NCBI RefSeq assembly: GCF_030247195.1
Contig: NC_080672.1
Coordinates: forward strand, 393,593,037 to 393,657,036
DNA: 64,000 nucleotides
Direction: 5' to 3'
Origin: Topomyia yanbarensis
Taxonomy: Eukaryota > Arthropoda > Insecta > Diptera > Culicidae
Within the stretch, counting starts at the first letter, position 1. Each line of letters starts with the position of its first letter. A program made the position numbers and the translations under genes. The notes under the pieces were generated by a model, which saw nothing but the letters and a program-made list of their open reading frames with translations, made no database searches and was not told the DNA's origin. Shown here piece by piece: positions 35,780-45,300 of the stretch.

Positions 35780-36540
35780 TTATTTCCTACAGCTACCACA
35801 GGTTTCAGTTGGCTACACTAGAAAACCACTTAGGAAACGAAGACTAATTCTCTATCGATCACACCTCCACACTTTCACTTTCTACTCTCGTCACCGAATC
35901 GATCCAATCAAATTACTAACATCCACTGAAAACTTCCGTTGGGTCGGGCCGCTTCCAACTCATCCACAGCATCCTTTCGGGAATGGACTATGTCCGCACA
36001 TCATCACACCTTTGGACTGGCCCCCCGATAGGTATCCAACTAGTTATTTGTGTGCAAAAACGGAACCAATCCTGTCGCACTATCACCGGTGCTGCGCGGT
36101 GGAGGCGAGACGCAAACGCACACACACACAAAAGATCCGATCCGGAGTCTGAACTATTTTACTAACCGACCGACCGACGCTTGATGAGAAATGTGGAATC
36201 AACTTGCTGACGCGGCCACGTGAAGTTTGCAACTGATTCCCGTACCGTTAGGTTACAGCCGCCGCCATCGCCGCCGCTGCTGTTGTTGCCGGCAGTTGGC
36301 TGTTCGGCATCGGATGCGGGAAGCTCCGGAAAAGTTGAAAAATACACTCACTAGCGATCGGATGTAAAATCAACTTTCACCGAGAGAGAGAGAGAGTGGA
36401 AGAGAGCGAAAGAATGGGAGAAAATTCCGGCGCCGCCATGTGCGGTTTGTTGTTTTCCACACAGCTGATCTCGCCCACTCCTTCGACGAAGACTCTCGCT
36501 TTCGGATGCTTTCCGAGAACTTACCGAACAAAGCTGTCCC
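35780..36540. promoter_or_regulatory. GC-rich, GAGA-containing promoter or 5'-leader candidate
   Basis: GC content is clearly higher than in the surroundings. Features: a GAGAGAGAGAGAG run near 36381 (GAGA-factor type site), CCGCCGCCATCGCCGCCGCT near 36258, CA repeats near 36118 and repeated CGACCGAC near 36167. On the minus strand a donor-like TTCG/GTAAGT lies at 36525. On the plus strand an acceptor-like T-run plus CCTACAG ends at 35792 and leads into a frame open to 36152 (within a 139-codon frame) with no family resemblance. Insect 5' UTR exons look like this, but neither strand nor gene can be decided. Confidence 0.3.
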
Positions 36541-36908
36541 TATAGATGCAGTCGGATAAGGATGGTGAAAAATAAACTGAAAGCTTTTGGAGAGAATGTT
36601 GACTACAAAGTATGAGAGAGAAAGCTCGTTTCCAGATTGTTGCGATGGAAAATATGGTATCAGAGCTACCGCAAGAGGAAAATGTTTGGAGCAGGTCGTC
36701 CGTCATATGGTAGGGAGGTGTAACCATGGTTTGTGCGATACATTGAAAGAAGAAAACTTTCGCTTGTTTACTTCATCATGGTGCAGCTTTTTCCTGCGGT
36801 GAAGTTTATTCATCGCACTTGAAAGAGAGAACTGTACCTACATACATCAGAGAATATTTCGGTATCCGAAACTAAACTATAATTATGAGTTCAGTGTACA
36901 CAATACTT
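36541..36908. other. no recognisable gene
   Basis: Unassigned sequence. Overlapping frames on both strands (36521-36727 minus, 36587-36802 plus) carry no known motif. Confidence 0.4.
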
Positions 36909-37369
36909 CTGAGGAATTCCACGAAGATCCGTCCGAAAATAATTAAAATCCTGACCGACCATTTTAGATTCCGACACATTTCATCGGCATGGAAGACTAA
37001 ACATTTTCCACAATCAGTAAGATTATTTTGACTCAAAAGCAATTTTTCAAAAGGGCGTAAACATTTCTACGAGCATTAATTTAAAAAAAAATTGTTCGAT
37101 TACTGTATTTTATACAGAAAAACTTTATGAGGACAAGTTTCAGAGAATGAATATTTATGTGTGAAAGAAATATACACTGAAAAAAATGATGTGTCATTTT
37201 TCACAAAAACAAACATTTGTGTTAAAAATTGAAATTGTAAAAAAAACCCATTTTTTCTAATATTTTATATTTTGTCAATAAAAACCTCAAGAAAAAAAGA
37301 AACATTTTAAAAGTGATTGTATGATGGAGAACTTATCAGTAAAAAAGTTTTTCTAACAATAATTTTATA

Positions 37370-37774
37370 CAGTAGGATTCCGTTTTTGGCAACAATATTT
37401 TTTTTCAGTTGCCAAAACTGGAACCGTGCCAAAAATGGAACTTTACCTTAAAAGCTTTTATATTCAATTTGTGACATCATAAATGTTACAAGAACATTAA
37501 TTATATAAGAATATGTGAAATGGAATGAAATAATAGAAAAAATCAACGAATTTAACTTTATTCGCTATGCCCGCCCCCATAAAATATAGTAAATATGGCT
37601 CCTATGTTTAGAAATAACGTCAAAAGCGATATCCATTATTACAACAAAATGATTATTGAGCATTTTTCAAAAGATTTACTATGAACAAAAATAATGTTGC
37701 CAAAAACGGTACTTTTTTGTTGCCAAAAATGGAGCATGCCAAAAACGGAACGCGCCAAAAACAGAATCTTACTG
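37370..37774. mobile_element. TIR element, pogo/Tigger- or mariner-like MITE, 405 bp
   Basis: Left end CAGTAGGATTCCGTTTTTGG, right end read inward CAGTAAGATTCTGTTTTTGG. TA precedes the left end; CA follows the right end, which would be a mutated TA. CAGT termini at TA sites fit pogo/Tigger-like mariners. Near both ends the word TTGCCAAAAACGG or its complement repeats several times. No transposase. Confidence 0.65.
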
Positions 37775-38403
37775 CACATGTTTTTAAATTTCACGCTAAT
37801 TGACACACAAAACAGTAATTTTATTACAGAATATAATTCTAACTCTCATTTTAAATCAAAATGTATTTAACAAAAATCTTCTAAAATAATTTTCGAGATA
37901 TTTGGAATTTTGTTCCAACAAAAACAGGTAATTTGTGTAATTATACCCTTTTTAAAAGTTATTCGCGTTACCCAATTATAAAATGTAAAAAATGTTTATC
38001 GTTTTAAAGGCGTCCAAGAAACTTTTTCAGTGTATTTGGATCATGGAGAAGCTTTCAATAAAAAAGATTTCCTAACAATAACTTTTGACATATTTTTATA
38101 ATTCATACTACTTGCAGTCAAAAATACAATTTTCTTTTTAAATATGATTCTAAACGCTATTTTAAATCAAAATGCTCATAACAAAAAATTTCTGAAATGT
38201 AGTAGTAGTTCTCGAGATATTTCAAATTTCGTTTTAACAACAGAATTCTTTTGTTTTCTTACGACAACAATAATAAGTTTTTCAAAAGGCCCATAAAAAT
38301 TACTGTAACTTTCTCTTTGGAATCAAGGTGATATTGTAAACCATTTGAAAGTTATACGAAAACAATCAAAATACTATTCAACCATAGGGTCTTATGATTA
38401 AAC

Positions 38404-38807
38404 CAGTCTTCCCATGAACATCGACAAGTTTGCACCCGTGTACAAAATTTCGTGCACGCGTTCAACCTCAAACATGATTTGCCTTTGTGTACAGGTTCGC
38501 ATCGAACACCGAACCCAAGCGATAAGATGTGCAAACTTAGGTTTAAACACCGTGTGCGTACATAAGAAAGCCACACACAAAACAGAATGAGTCAATGCTA
38601 ATGATGATGAGTGAGAGAAAGAGAGAACTAGTATCCAGAACCTGTGTGTACGAACACCGCGTACGTACATGGGGTTCGGTTGTGCAGACGAACATGGGCT
38701 CGTGTTTTGGTATGCATTAGGCGTTCGAGTTTGCACACGAAATGATGGCGTAGGATGAGCACAGAACTAGAGCGAACATGGTGTTCGATGTTCATTTGGG
38801 AAGACTG
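38404..38807 (+). mobile_element. hAT-type MITE, 404 bp, exact 8-bp TSD (copy 1)
   Basis: Termini CAGTCTTCCCATGAACATCG and, inverted, CAGTCTTCCCAAATGAACAT. GATTAAAC flanks both sides (38396-38403 and 38808-38815). The interior is rich in GTGTACGTACA-, TTCGTGCACGCGTTC- and GAACACC-like words, with higher CpG than its surroundings. It sits in the loop of the foldback arms. A related copy lies at 54829-55222 in the same orientation. Minus frame 38398-38736 is shared in part with that copy (YQNTS-C--AQPNPMYV-GVRTHRF), which probably reflects DNA similarity, not a gene. Confidence 0.8.
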
Positions 38808-39339
38808 GATTAAACTAAATAGTACGAACATATTTTGGTTGTTTTTGTATAGCTTTCAAATGGTTTACAATATCACCTTGATGCCAAAGAGAAAGTTAGA
38901 GTAATTGTTATGGGCCTTCTGAAAAACTAATTATTGTTGATGGAGAAACGCGAATAACTTCTGAAAATATCATAAGAAACCAAAAGAATTGTGTTGTTAA
39001 AACGAAATTTGAAATATCTCGAGAAGTACTATATTTCACAAAATTTTTGTTATTAGAATTTTGATTTAAAATATCGCATAGAATCATATTCAAAAAGAAA
39101 ATTGTATTTTTGACTGTAAATGGTATGAATTATAAAAATATGTCAAAAGTTGTTGTTAGGGAAACTTTTTTATTGAAAGCTTCTCCATGATCCATTCATT
39201 TGTTCGAGAGTTATCCTACTGGGACTGTAGCGATAGGATCTCTGAAGAGCTCCCCGTCAGAATCACTCACAAACAATTGCAGATGAGACGGGAAAAGTCA
39301 CCCACTAAAACACTCTGCTGTACGATACGGTTCAGATAT

Positions 39340-39812
39340 GTACGAGCGTAGGGACAAGACGTGTATCATCGCGAAGGGCTCAAACGTTTGTACGTTAACG
39401 TGTTCGATCACCTGGGCATTTTTATGTCGCGTGTGGTAGCTTGTATGTAACTTCTCGTGTATAAATTCGATTTTATAACCGTGTGTCCATTCCCATAGTC
39501 GCCTGTGTTCTTGAATGATGGCGCGCACGCCGTGAATCTGATACTTAATTTTCAGTGTTCGACTCAGATGCTAGCAGAGAGTGAGTTTTTCCATATCACT
39601 AGAGTTCCCCGTCCGATCACAATGGAAAGTGTGGCTATGAACGTAATTTTTTATTGGACCAATTGAAGGCATGGACCTAGGCTACTAGTGCTGTAGAGTA
39701 TGAATATCCGGATGTAATCAACTCATGATCATACGAAGGCGAGCATTTGTAGGTTCACTCTTGAGACCGCGTTCGTAAATTTATAAATGCTAAAATGTTC
39801 ACTTAGTCATCG
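39340..39812 (+). repeat. tandem array, unit 1
   Basis: Shares order and sequence with 40676-41141: CGTTTGTACGTTAA, ATTTTATAACCGTGTG, CTTGAATGAT, GTGAATCTGA, ACTAGAGTTCCC, TTGAGACCGC, TTGTAAATTTATA. The units are about 460-470 bp. The Transib-type element separates unit 1 from unit 2. Confidence 0.7.
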
Positions 39813-39851
39813 CACAGTGATCACCTTCCATACAAAAGTCGGACAAAACCT
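39813..39851 (+). promoter_or_regulatory. RSS-like left end: heptamer, 23-bp spacer, nonamer-like block
   Basis: Heptamer CACAGTG at 39813-39819, spacer 39820-39842 (23 bases, counted directly), nonamer-like ACAAAACCT at 39843-39851. Consensus RSS nonamer is ACAAAAACC; seven of nine positions match. The heptamer equals the canonical RSS heptamer. Confidence 0.7.
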
Positions 39852-40647
39852 CAAAAGTGGCCCGAATTTGATGAAAACTTCACATTAGGGTAATTTTGTG
39901 ACGCTGAATTCATATTTGATGTTTATTTTTTGTTTTTTTAATCCTCAAAATTTTGGCACTTAGGGTGGTTCGAAAATTCAACATTTACGAATACAAAGTG
40001 CACTATTTCCGAAAATTCATTTTCAAAAAATTAGGTTCGGTGAATTTTTTAACAGAATACACATTTTTTCAATTGTTGATAATGATAAGACACATCTATA
40101 AATTATATTGCGAACCCTGGGTAGTCAAAGGCTACCATGCGTCTCCTTCAGACGTATCATGAAAAATCATCTTTTTCATACCTCGGGGCAGAAAGGGGCA
40201 AAACAAGATATTTATTTTCGGAAAGTACACTAATTTTCAAGTATAGTGAACAATAAGCGATCTTTCCGAACCATTTCAAAAAAATGTACAGCCACTTTGA
40301 ACATTATAACGTTAAACTATTGCTCGATTTATTATTTGTTTTTCATGTCTGACCGAGAAGAAAGGCTTGTATCGACTAAATCGTATGGCAGATATAAATC
40401 CAGCGAATATCCTTTCAAATGAAATCAGTTTGACTCCAATCGGAATCTTAACTAAAAAGATATATTCATTTGAATAACTTAGGTTTGAAAAGAGTTTTTC
40501 TCAGATTTCATCATCTATTTCACCTTCGAAGTTCTGTAAAAAATTGAACTCTCGTCTTTGGGGCTTAATATTTTGAGAAGACTCTATTCAACCTGTTAAG
40601 AAGCAGAGAAAAATGTTAAATCACGAAAAATCTAAAATAAAATTTTG

Positions 40648-40675
40648 AGGTTTTGTCCGGCTAGGCGACACTGTG
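40648..40675 (-). promoter_or_regulatory. RSS-like right end: heptamer, 12-bp spacer, nonamer-like block
   Basis: On the minus strand: CACAGTG (40675-40669), spacer TCGCCTAGCCGG (12 bases), ACAAAACCT (40656-40648). The shared inner block is identical to that of the left end, so the two ends differ by exactly 11 bp in spacer length. Confidence 0.7.
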
Positions 40676-41141
40676 CATCGGGGCGTTGTCCTGTTTGTGA
40701 GATCGTGTGCGCAAGTGTACGTGGATGATCGCGAGAGGCTCGAGCGTTTGTACGTTAATGTGATATTCGTGTTTGCAGACGCTTGCGTTACTTTGCCCGC
40801 ATAAATTTGATTTTATAACCGTGTGGCCATTCGCATATTTGCATGTCTTCTTGAATGATCGCGCGCGGACTGTGAATCTGAAACTTAATCTTTAGTGTAT
40901 AGTTCGGATGCTAGAAGAGAGTAAGTTTTCCTATATTACTAGAGTTCCCGGTCATGTCGCCAGTTGTATAGTGGATATGAGCGTCATTTTTTGATTGCTC
41001 CAACTGAAGGCATAAGGCTGCGCTTTAGGATCGAGGGTAGAGTATTCCGGACCTGTCCGATTAATGATCGCGCTAGCAGTGGGTTAATACTTGAGACCGC
41101 ATTTGTAAATTTATAGGTGGTAAAACGTTCACCAAATTAAC
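40676..41141 (+). repeat. tandem array, unit 2
   Basis: Starts with the duplicated CATCG then GGGCGTTGTCCTG and aligns with unit 1 along its length. Its junction with unit 3 (TTCACCAAATTAACGGGGTG) resembles the sequence left if the Transib-type element and one CATCG were removed (TTCACTTAGTCATCGGGGCG). Confidence 0.7.
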
Positions 41142-41210
41142 GGGGTGTTTTAATATTGGCGAGATCGCAGATGCAAGTATGTGTGGATGATTGTATGTTC
41201 GCATTTCGTC

Positions 41211-42232
41211 GCTGTTGTGCTATCTTATGACAAACGCCATTTTAGGGTAAACTGAGTTAGATATGCTACATCACTTGTCAAAAAAATCTCTACAAAGTGG
41301 TGTTTTCAGAATTTTGACTTTCTGCTTTCTGAGATATAGCGAGAAACGCGCTGAGAGATTTTTAATTTGTTGTTTCAAATGACTGTGTCTGGGATTGGCT
41401 CAAGTTATCTTTATGTATAACATGTTTTTATGTGTAAAACTATCTGAAAAACACAATGGTATAATAATTTTCAAAAAAATATGCGAATTATAAGAAAAAT
41501 GCAGTTTAAGTTTTCAACTGTAAATATAGCATATTTGGCAACACTGTAACCAAAAATAAATATTTTTTTCTAGATTCTCTGACTCATTTCCTTCAAAACG
41601 CATCTCACCGATTGCTTATAAACCAAATGAAGCCAAAGATGTGAATAAAAGTTAATAATTGATGATTTTTTTCCACGGAAAATTTTTCATGCTTGATTAT
41701 GACACGTCATATAAATTTTATCATCAATACACACCTATGACACGTGTGAGTGCGACTTTTGTTTACATTTATAGTAAAAACTCGCAACATAGTCCACCTA
41801 TCTTCGTATTATTTGAGATATTAATACATAATAGATAAATGAATCGATTGTCTTCTTTGAATTGTTTGTACCATTTATATATTTCAAGATATTCAATATC
41901 AAACTATGAAAAATTGTTTTTATCGAAATGTGCAAAATGGCGCTTGCAATAAGATAGCACAATCAGGGCTACCATATTCACAGATTTTTCTATAATGTCA
42001 CAGATTTTTTTCATAATTTTTGATCACAGATTCTTTTTTACAGATGACAGATTTTTGGTCTTTTGATGAAAATTTCACAGATTTTTGGAAATATTGTGAT
42101 TTTTCACAGATTTTTTGGAAAATTATCACAGATTTTCATAGATTTTTTTCCTGTTTTAGTCATTACAGATGGTAAAAAGATTTTTTTGACCGAAACACAG
42201 ATTTCAATGTGGCATCCCTGAGCACAATAGCG
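41211..42232. mobile_element. TIR/foldback element interrupted by a hAT MITE in its right end
   Basis: Left end CGCTGTTGTGCTATCTTATG and ACAAACGCCATTTT. The right end, read inward after removing the nested MITE and one target copy, is CGCTATTGTGCTATCTTATT and GCAAGCGCCATTTT. Internal sequence (TTGGCAACACTG, CTGAAAAACACAATGG, AATTTTCAAAAAAATATG) resembles the right half of the 45529-46782 foldback, so the two are distantly related. Without the nested part it is about 757 bp. No coding capacity. Confidence 0.65.
41964..42220. mobile_element. hAT-type MITE, 257 bp, exact 8-bp TSD
   Basis: Ends CAGGGCTACCATATTCACAG and, inverted, CAGGGATGCCACATTG. AGCACAAT flanks both sides (41956-41963, 42221-42228). 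The interior consists largely of repeated CACAGATTTTT words (about ten, some inverted). It is inserted within the right terminal repeat of the element at 41211-42232. Confidence 0.85.
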
Positions 42233-42372
42233 ATTATTTGTGACCCAGTTTGTGTTATCGCGAAGGCTACTAGCGCTTGTACGTTTTGAATGGGAGAGAT
42301 TGTGTGTGTGGATGGGAGAATATACTCCTGCTCTGCTAGCTAAAGAACTGTACATATATGTCCTATCGAAGC

Positions 42373-42581
42373 TATGTTAGATGCTACGCGCCCTCAAAAT
42401 GACCTTCCCTTGCAGTCTTCTATTGATGTTCTCGACTCGATGTTCGACAGGGAACACAACTCGGCTGATGTATACAACATTTTCAATCGATTTGCTAACA
42501 ATCACCTGTCAACTCCAATACCAACTAGAAAATCACGATGACATCACTTATGTTTTCTCAGAAGGTACATGTCCTTCCGGC
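42373..42581 (+). other. coding-like remnant, probably retrotransposon
   Basis: A frame from the ATG at 42374 reads MLDATRPQNDLPLQSS and continues with TPIPTRKSR before a stop. Parts of the DNA, and of the piece after the MITE (42894-43000), resemble 43560-43640, for example CTGCG(T/C)(G/A)CCCT(T/C)AA. It is probably another decayed piece of the element at 43456. Confidence 0.3.
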
Positions 42582-42893
42582 CAGGGTGGCCAGATAGAAT
42601 TCCTTAATATCGGTAGGGTCACTAAAAGTTTATCGGTAGTTATCGGTAGGCCGGGTTGTTGTCCCAAAAACGTAGTGTTGACATAGAATTGTAATATACT
42701 GGAAACACAGATCTCAGACCAAATCCAACCCAAAAAAGGAATGTTGAGTAGGATTTGTCCAAAATCAATAAAAATCGGTAGTTTTCGGTAGGGATAACAA
42801 AATATCGGTAGTTTTGCCTTGGTCGTCTGTGACTCGGTAGGGAAGACCAAAATCGGTAGGACTACCGATAAATCGGTAGGTCTGGCCACCCTG
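42582..42893. mobile_element. hAT-type MITE, 312 bp, with ATCGGTAG sub-repeats
   Basis: Perfect 13-bp terminal repeats CAGGGTGGCCAGA/TCTGGCCACCCTG. CTTCCGGC (42574-42581) and CTTCCGAC (42894-42901) are a target duplication with one mismatch. The octamer (A/T)ATCGGTAG occurs about eight times, mostly in direct order and clustered near both ends; sub-terminal transposase-binding repeats are typical of hAT elements. No transposase. Confidence 0.85.
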
Positions 42894-43000
42894 CTTCCGA
42901 CGCTATTCAAAGTACTGCGTGCCCTTAATGTATACCCCAGTTACAGACAACCGGCACAGACAAAATTCGAGATGGCAACGAGCAGGCATTGTAATTCTCT

Positions 43001-43455
43001 CTCACTCACGCGAGAAGAAGCTTATCCGATGTCCAACTTTTCCGAGATAAGATGAGTCGCAAAATTCTCCGTCTCCACAAATGGCGTGAGAAATAATTTT
43101 CCGGATAAAATTTATTTGATTTTTTCCTTCTCGCCGCAGAAGGTGATAATATTTTAATTTCGTGGAAATCAATAAAAGCGTCAAAATATACATTCAATTT
43201 CAAAGGAAGGCGGCAAAGAAGTACGATAGACTTGTTCTTTAGTGTTTTGGAATAGTGACAGCAAGGCAGTGAGCGCCAAAAGGATACCGTGATAAACTCA
43301 TTCGCTCATTCTCCGGCTGTTTTATTTATCCGGAGAAATAACACATTGTATTTATCCGGAGAAGTTGTGTGAGTGCCAATAACTTTTCGTGTGAAAATGT
43401 GAGTTTTTAATGTCACAATAGCAAATTATCTGGACGCATTTACTCATATGAGCGA
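43001..43455. other. no recognisable gene
   Basis: Unassigned. TTATCCGGAGAA occurs twice (about 43327 and 43354). Confidence 0.4.
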
Positions 43456-44700
43456 TAAATGCAATGCCTGGCAACGAGGTATCTCTTCAACACATCAGGC
43501 AACCCGAAGAGTATGGAGGATTTGTCACTGTTTCATCAGATAAAGTCAAGGGAGGTATATGTCCTCTCGAAGCTATGCGAGGTGCTGCGCACCCTCAAAG
43601 TGTGTCTCAGTTTCAGACATTCGGCGGATGTAAAATATCTGACAGCAACGTTTCTCTTCTGCCCACCAGTCAACTAAGAAAGAACGTTTCTGTTTTATCA
43701 GAGGGTTGCCGACATCAACAACTCGAGATATACTACCAGAATGTTAGAGAACTGCGTACCAAAACTGATGTCTTGTTCGGCACTGTTTCGGATGGTGAGC
43801 ATGGTGTTATTGTTCTTATAGAGACGTGACTGAACGATGAAATCGATGGAAAAAACATGGTGAGGGTGTACTCATCGCTGTGTCCAATCGATTGTCGTCC
43901 GAGCGAAAAACCGGCATTGTCTGCAATCTCGAACAACTTTAGGTAAACATACGTATACATTGTACTATAAAATGATTGTGTATTATTTATCTTCCTCCAG
44001 CACACTAACTCCGCACTTCACATCGCAATTTCTCTTGACCACCAGACTGTTCATTGACTATTTGGTGATCACAATCAACCTGGTCTTGTTTGGAGACATA
44101 CTCATTTAGGGTATGCCGGTCCCGGACCCTTCTGAATCGACCTTCTCGAGGTCTAACGTGGCCTTATGTCTTTGTTCAACATGTAACAAATGTCAACGGT
44201 TACTAACCATCGTAATAGAACAGTGGATCTTCTATTTCTAAACGAGGAAGTTTCACCAAACTGCACTGTTTTGGAAGCACACGACCCATTAGTTGGCATT
44301 GATTCACATCGTTCTTCGCTACTAGTTTCGCATACATGTCCACCGCAGGTTCGATTTGACAGATTAACTGAAGAGAGAATTTAAATTTCCGAAAGCTGAC
44401 TTCACTGGGGGCTTCTTAGCTCATTGCAGACAATTGACTGGATGTCCTTGCCAAATCATGCAATTAATCCTGACTTTGCAGTAGGAAGATTTTCGCTTGT
44501 CTTAAAACAGCATTTCAGTGTACATGTTCCTGCACCTAGTTCGCGACCAAAACCATCATGGTCAAACTGACGACTACGGGAACTAATACGCTCAAAGGCA
44601 GCTGCACTCCGACATTATACTAATCGATGCAATCCCATGGCAAAGCGGGAGTTCGTCACACGGCAGATACAACACAACACAAACTCTTAGGTTGATGACG
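43456..44700 (+). pseudogene. CR1/Jockey-like retrotransposon: N-terminal and endonuclease remnant
   Basis: Frame 43464-43829 reaches LEIYYQNVRELRTKTDVLFG and GVIVLIET, the first endonuclease blocks (QNVRG-L, ETWL) of CR1/Jockey-type ORF2. After frameshifts follow FGDHNQPGLVWRHT (GD-N catalytic block, near 44063), NHRNRTVDLLFLNEE (near 44205) and DSHRSSLLVSH (the SDH-like block, near 44305), then ALRHYTNRCNPMAKREFV (near 44605), which belongs to the linker before the RT. RT itself is absent. Several stops and frameshifts show it is dead. The clade within CR1/Jockey is uncertain. Confidence 0.7.
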
Positions 44701-45004
44701 GATCTGTTTAGTTTACTTGCAAGAATTGGTTGATAAAATACACGAAAAAGTTCGTACAATTTACGAAAATCTTTGGCAATGATGTATATTTTGAAAAATA
44801 AATCGATTTTGCTTTACTGACATTTAAAAGATGATGAAAAAAAACGATTTTACGAGGTAAAGAGATGGACACAGAAAATGAATTCCGTGAGTTGACTACT
44901 TCTTTCAAGCATCGATAACTGGGCAAAAGTTCTGTACATTCCGGAGAAGCAAACGATTTATGCAAAGCTCCAGTCGATCGGTGAACTGTGTTTTACGTCC
45001 CAGT

Positions 45005-45300
45005 ACGAGTAGAACCTTCGGTTAGTCAATACAGTATTTTTGGAATCATTATGTTTGATAAAAATGATACCTCTCACTGGATGGCGGCTGGTTTATTGTA
45101 TTTGTAAGCAGAAGGGAATGGGATCGTGCATTCAGTGCGATTGGAATCCCTGCTATGCTGCTTTCCACGTTACTTGTGCCCAACAGGCTGGCCTCTGTAT
45201 GCGAATGGATCGGGTTCGAGGTAATGACACCCATCTGGGTGTGGTCCAAAAACTGCTTATTGCGACTCTCATACCCCAATCAATGCCGTTGTTGATTTTT
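45005..45300 (+). pseudogene. fragment of a BRPF/Br140-type extended PHD finger
   Basis: One frame reads [10 protein letters not shown], then MIPLTGW then [38 protein letters not shown] and VVQK. The next frame continues [13 protein letters not shown]. This is the distinctive second (extended) PHD of peregrin/Br140 proteins, the scaffold of a histone acetyltransferase complex: [47 protein letters not shown]. Zinc ligands visible here (C-x2-C, C-x2-C, H-x2-C, C-x2-H) are intact. The shift falls in a run of five A (45248-45252), where six would keep the frame. No other part of the gene is seen. Either a captured or retroposed fragment, or an exon with a base error. Confidence 0.65.

Larger units (their letters stand above)
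36909..39200. repeat. diverged foldback repeat carrying two nested MITEs
   Basis: It begins CTGAGGAATTCCACGAAG, the same end as the foldback at 15816-17175, and shares GGGCGTAAACATTTCTACG and ATATACACTGAAAAAAATG with it. An internal unit is present twice in direct order (37320-37930 without its insertion, and 38040-38270) and once inverted (38838-39190): CATGGAGAAGCTTTCAATAA on the left reads back as TTATTGAAAGCTTCTCCATG on the right. The inverted arms bracket 38404-38807. Insertions: 37370-37774 and 38404-38807. Confidence 0.6.
39813..40675. mobile_element. non-autonomous Transib-type element with 12/23 RSS-like ends
   Basis: 863 bp. Both ends are CACAGTG (39813-39819, and inverted 40669-40675), fitting the Transib consensus CACWRTG, and the 5-bp duplication CATCG (39808-39812, 40676-40680) fits the Transib target length. 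Behind each heptamer both ends share GGACAAAACCTCAAAA, at different distances. Transib transposase is related to the RAG1 core. No RAG1-like domain is encoded: the only frame of note (39953-40162, 69 codons) is unrecognised. Weak internal inverted repeats lie at about 39960-40020 and 40220-40285. The element lies between two units of a tandem array. Confidence 0.75.
41142..42330 (+). repeat. tandem array, unit 3, interrupted
   Basis: GGCGAGATCGCAGATGCAAG to about 41210 matches the start of unit 2. After an insertion (41211-42232) the unit resumes with GTTATCGCGAAGGCTACTAG and GCTTGTACGTTTTGAATG. The array is lost after about 42330. Confidence 0.55.
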
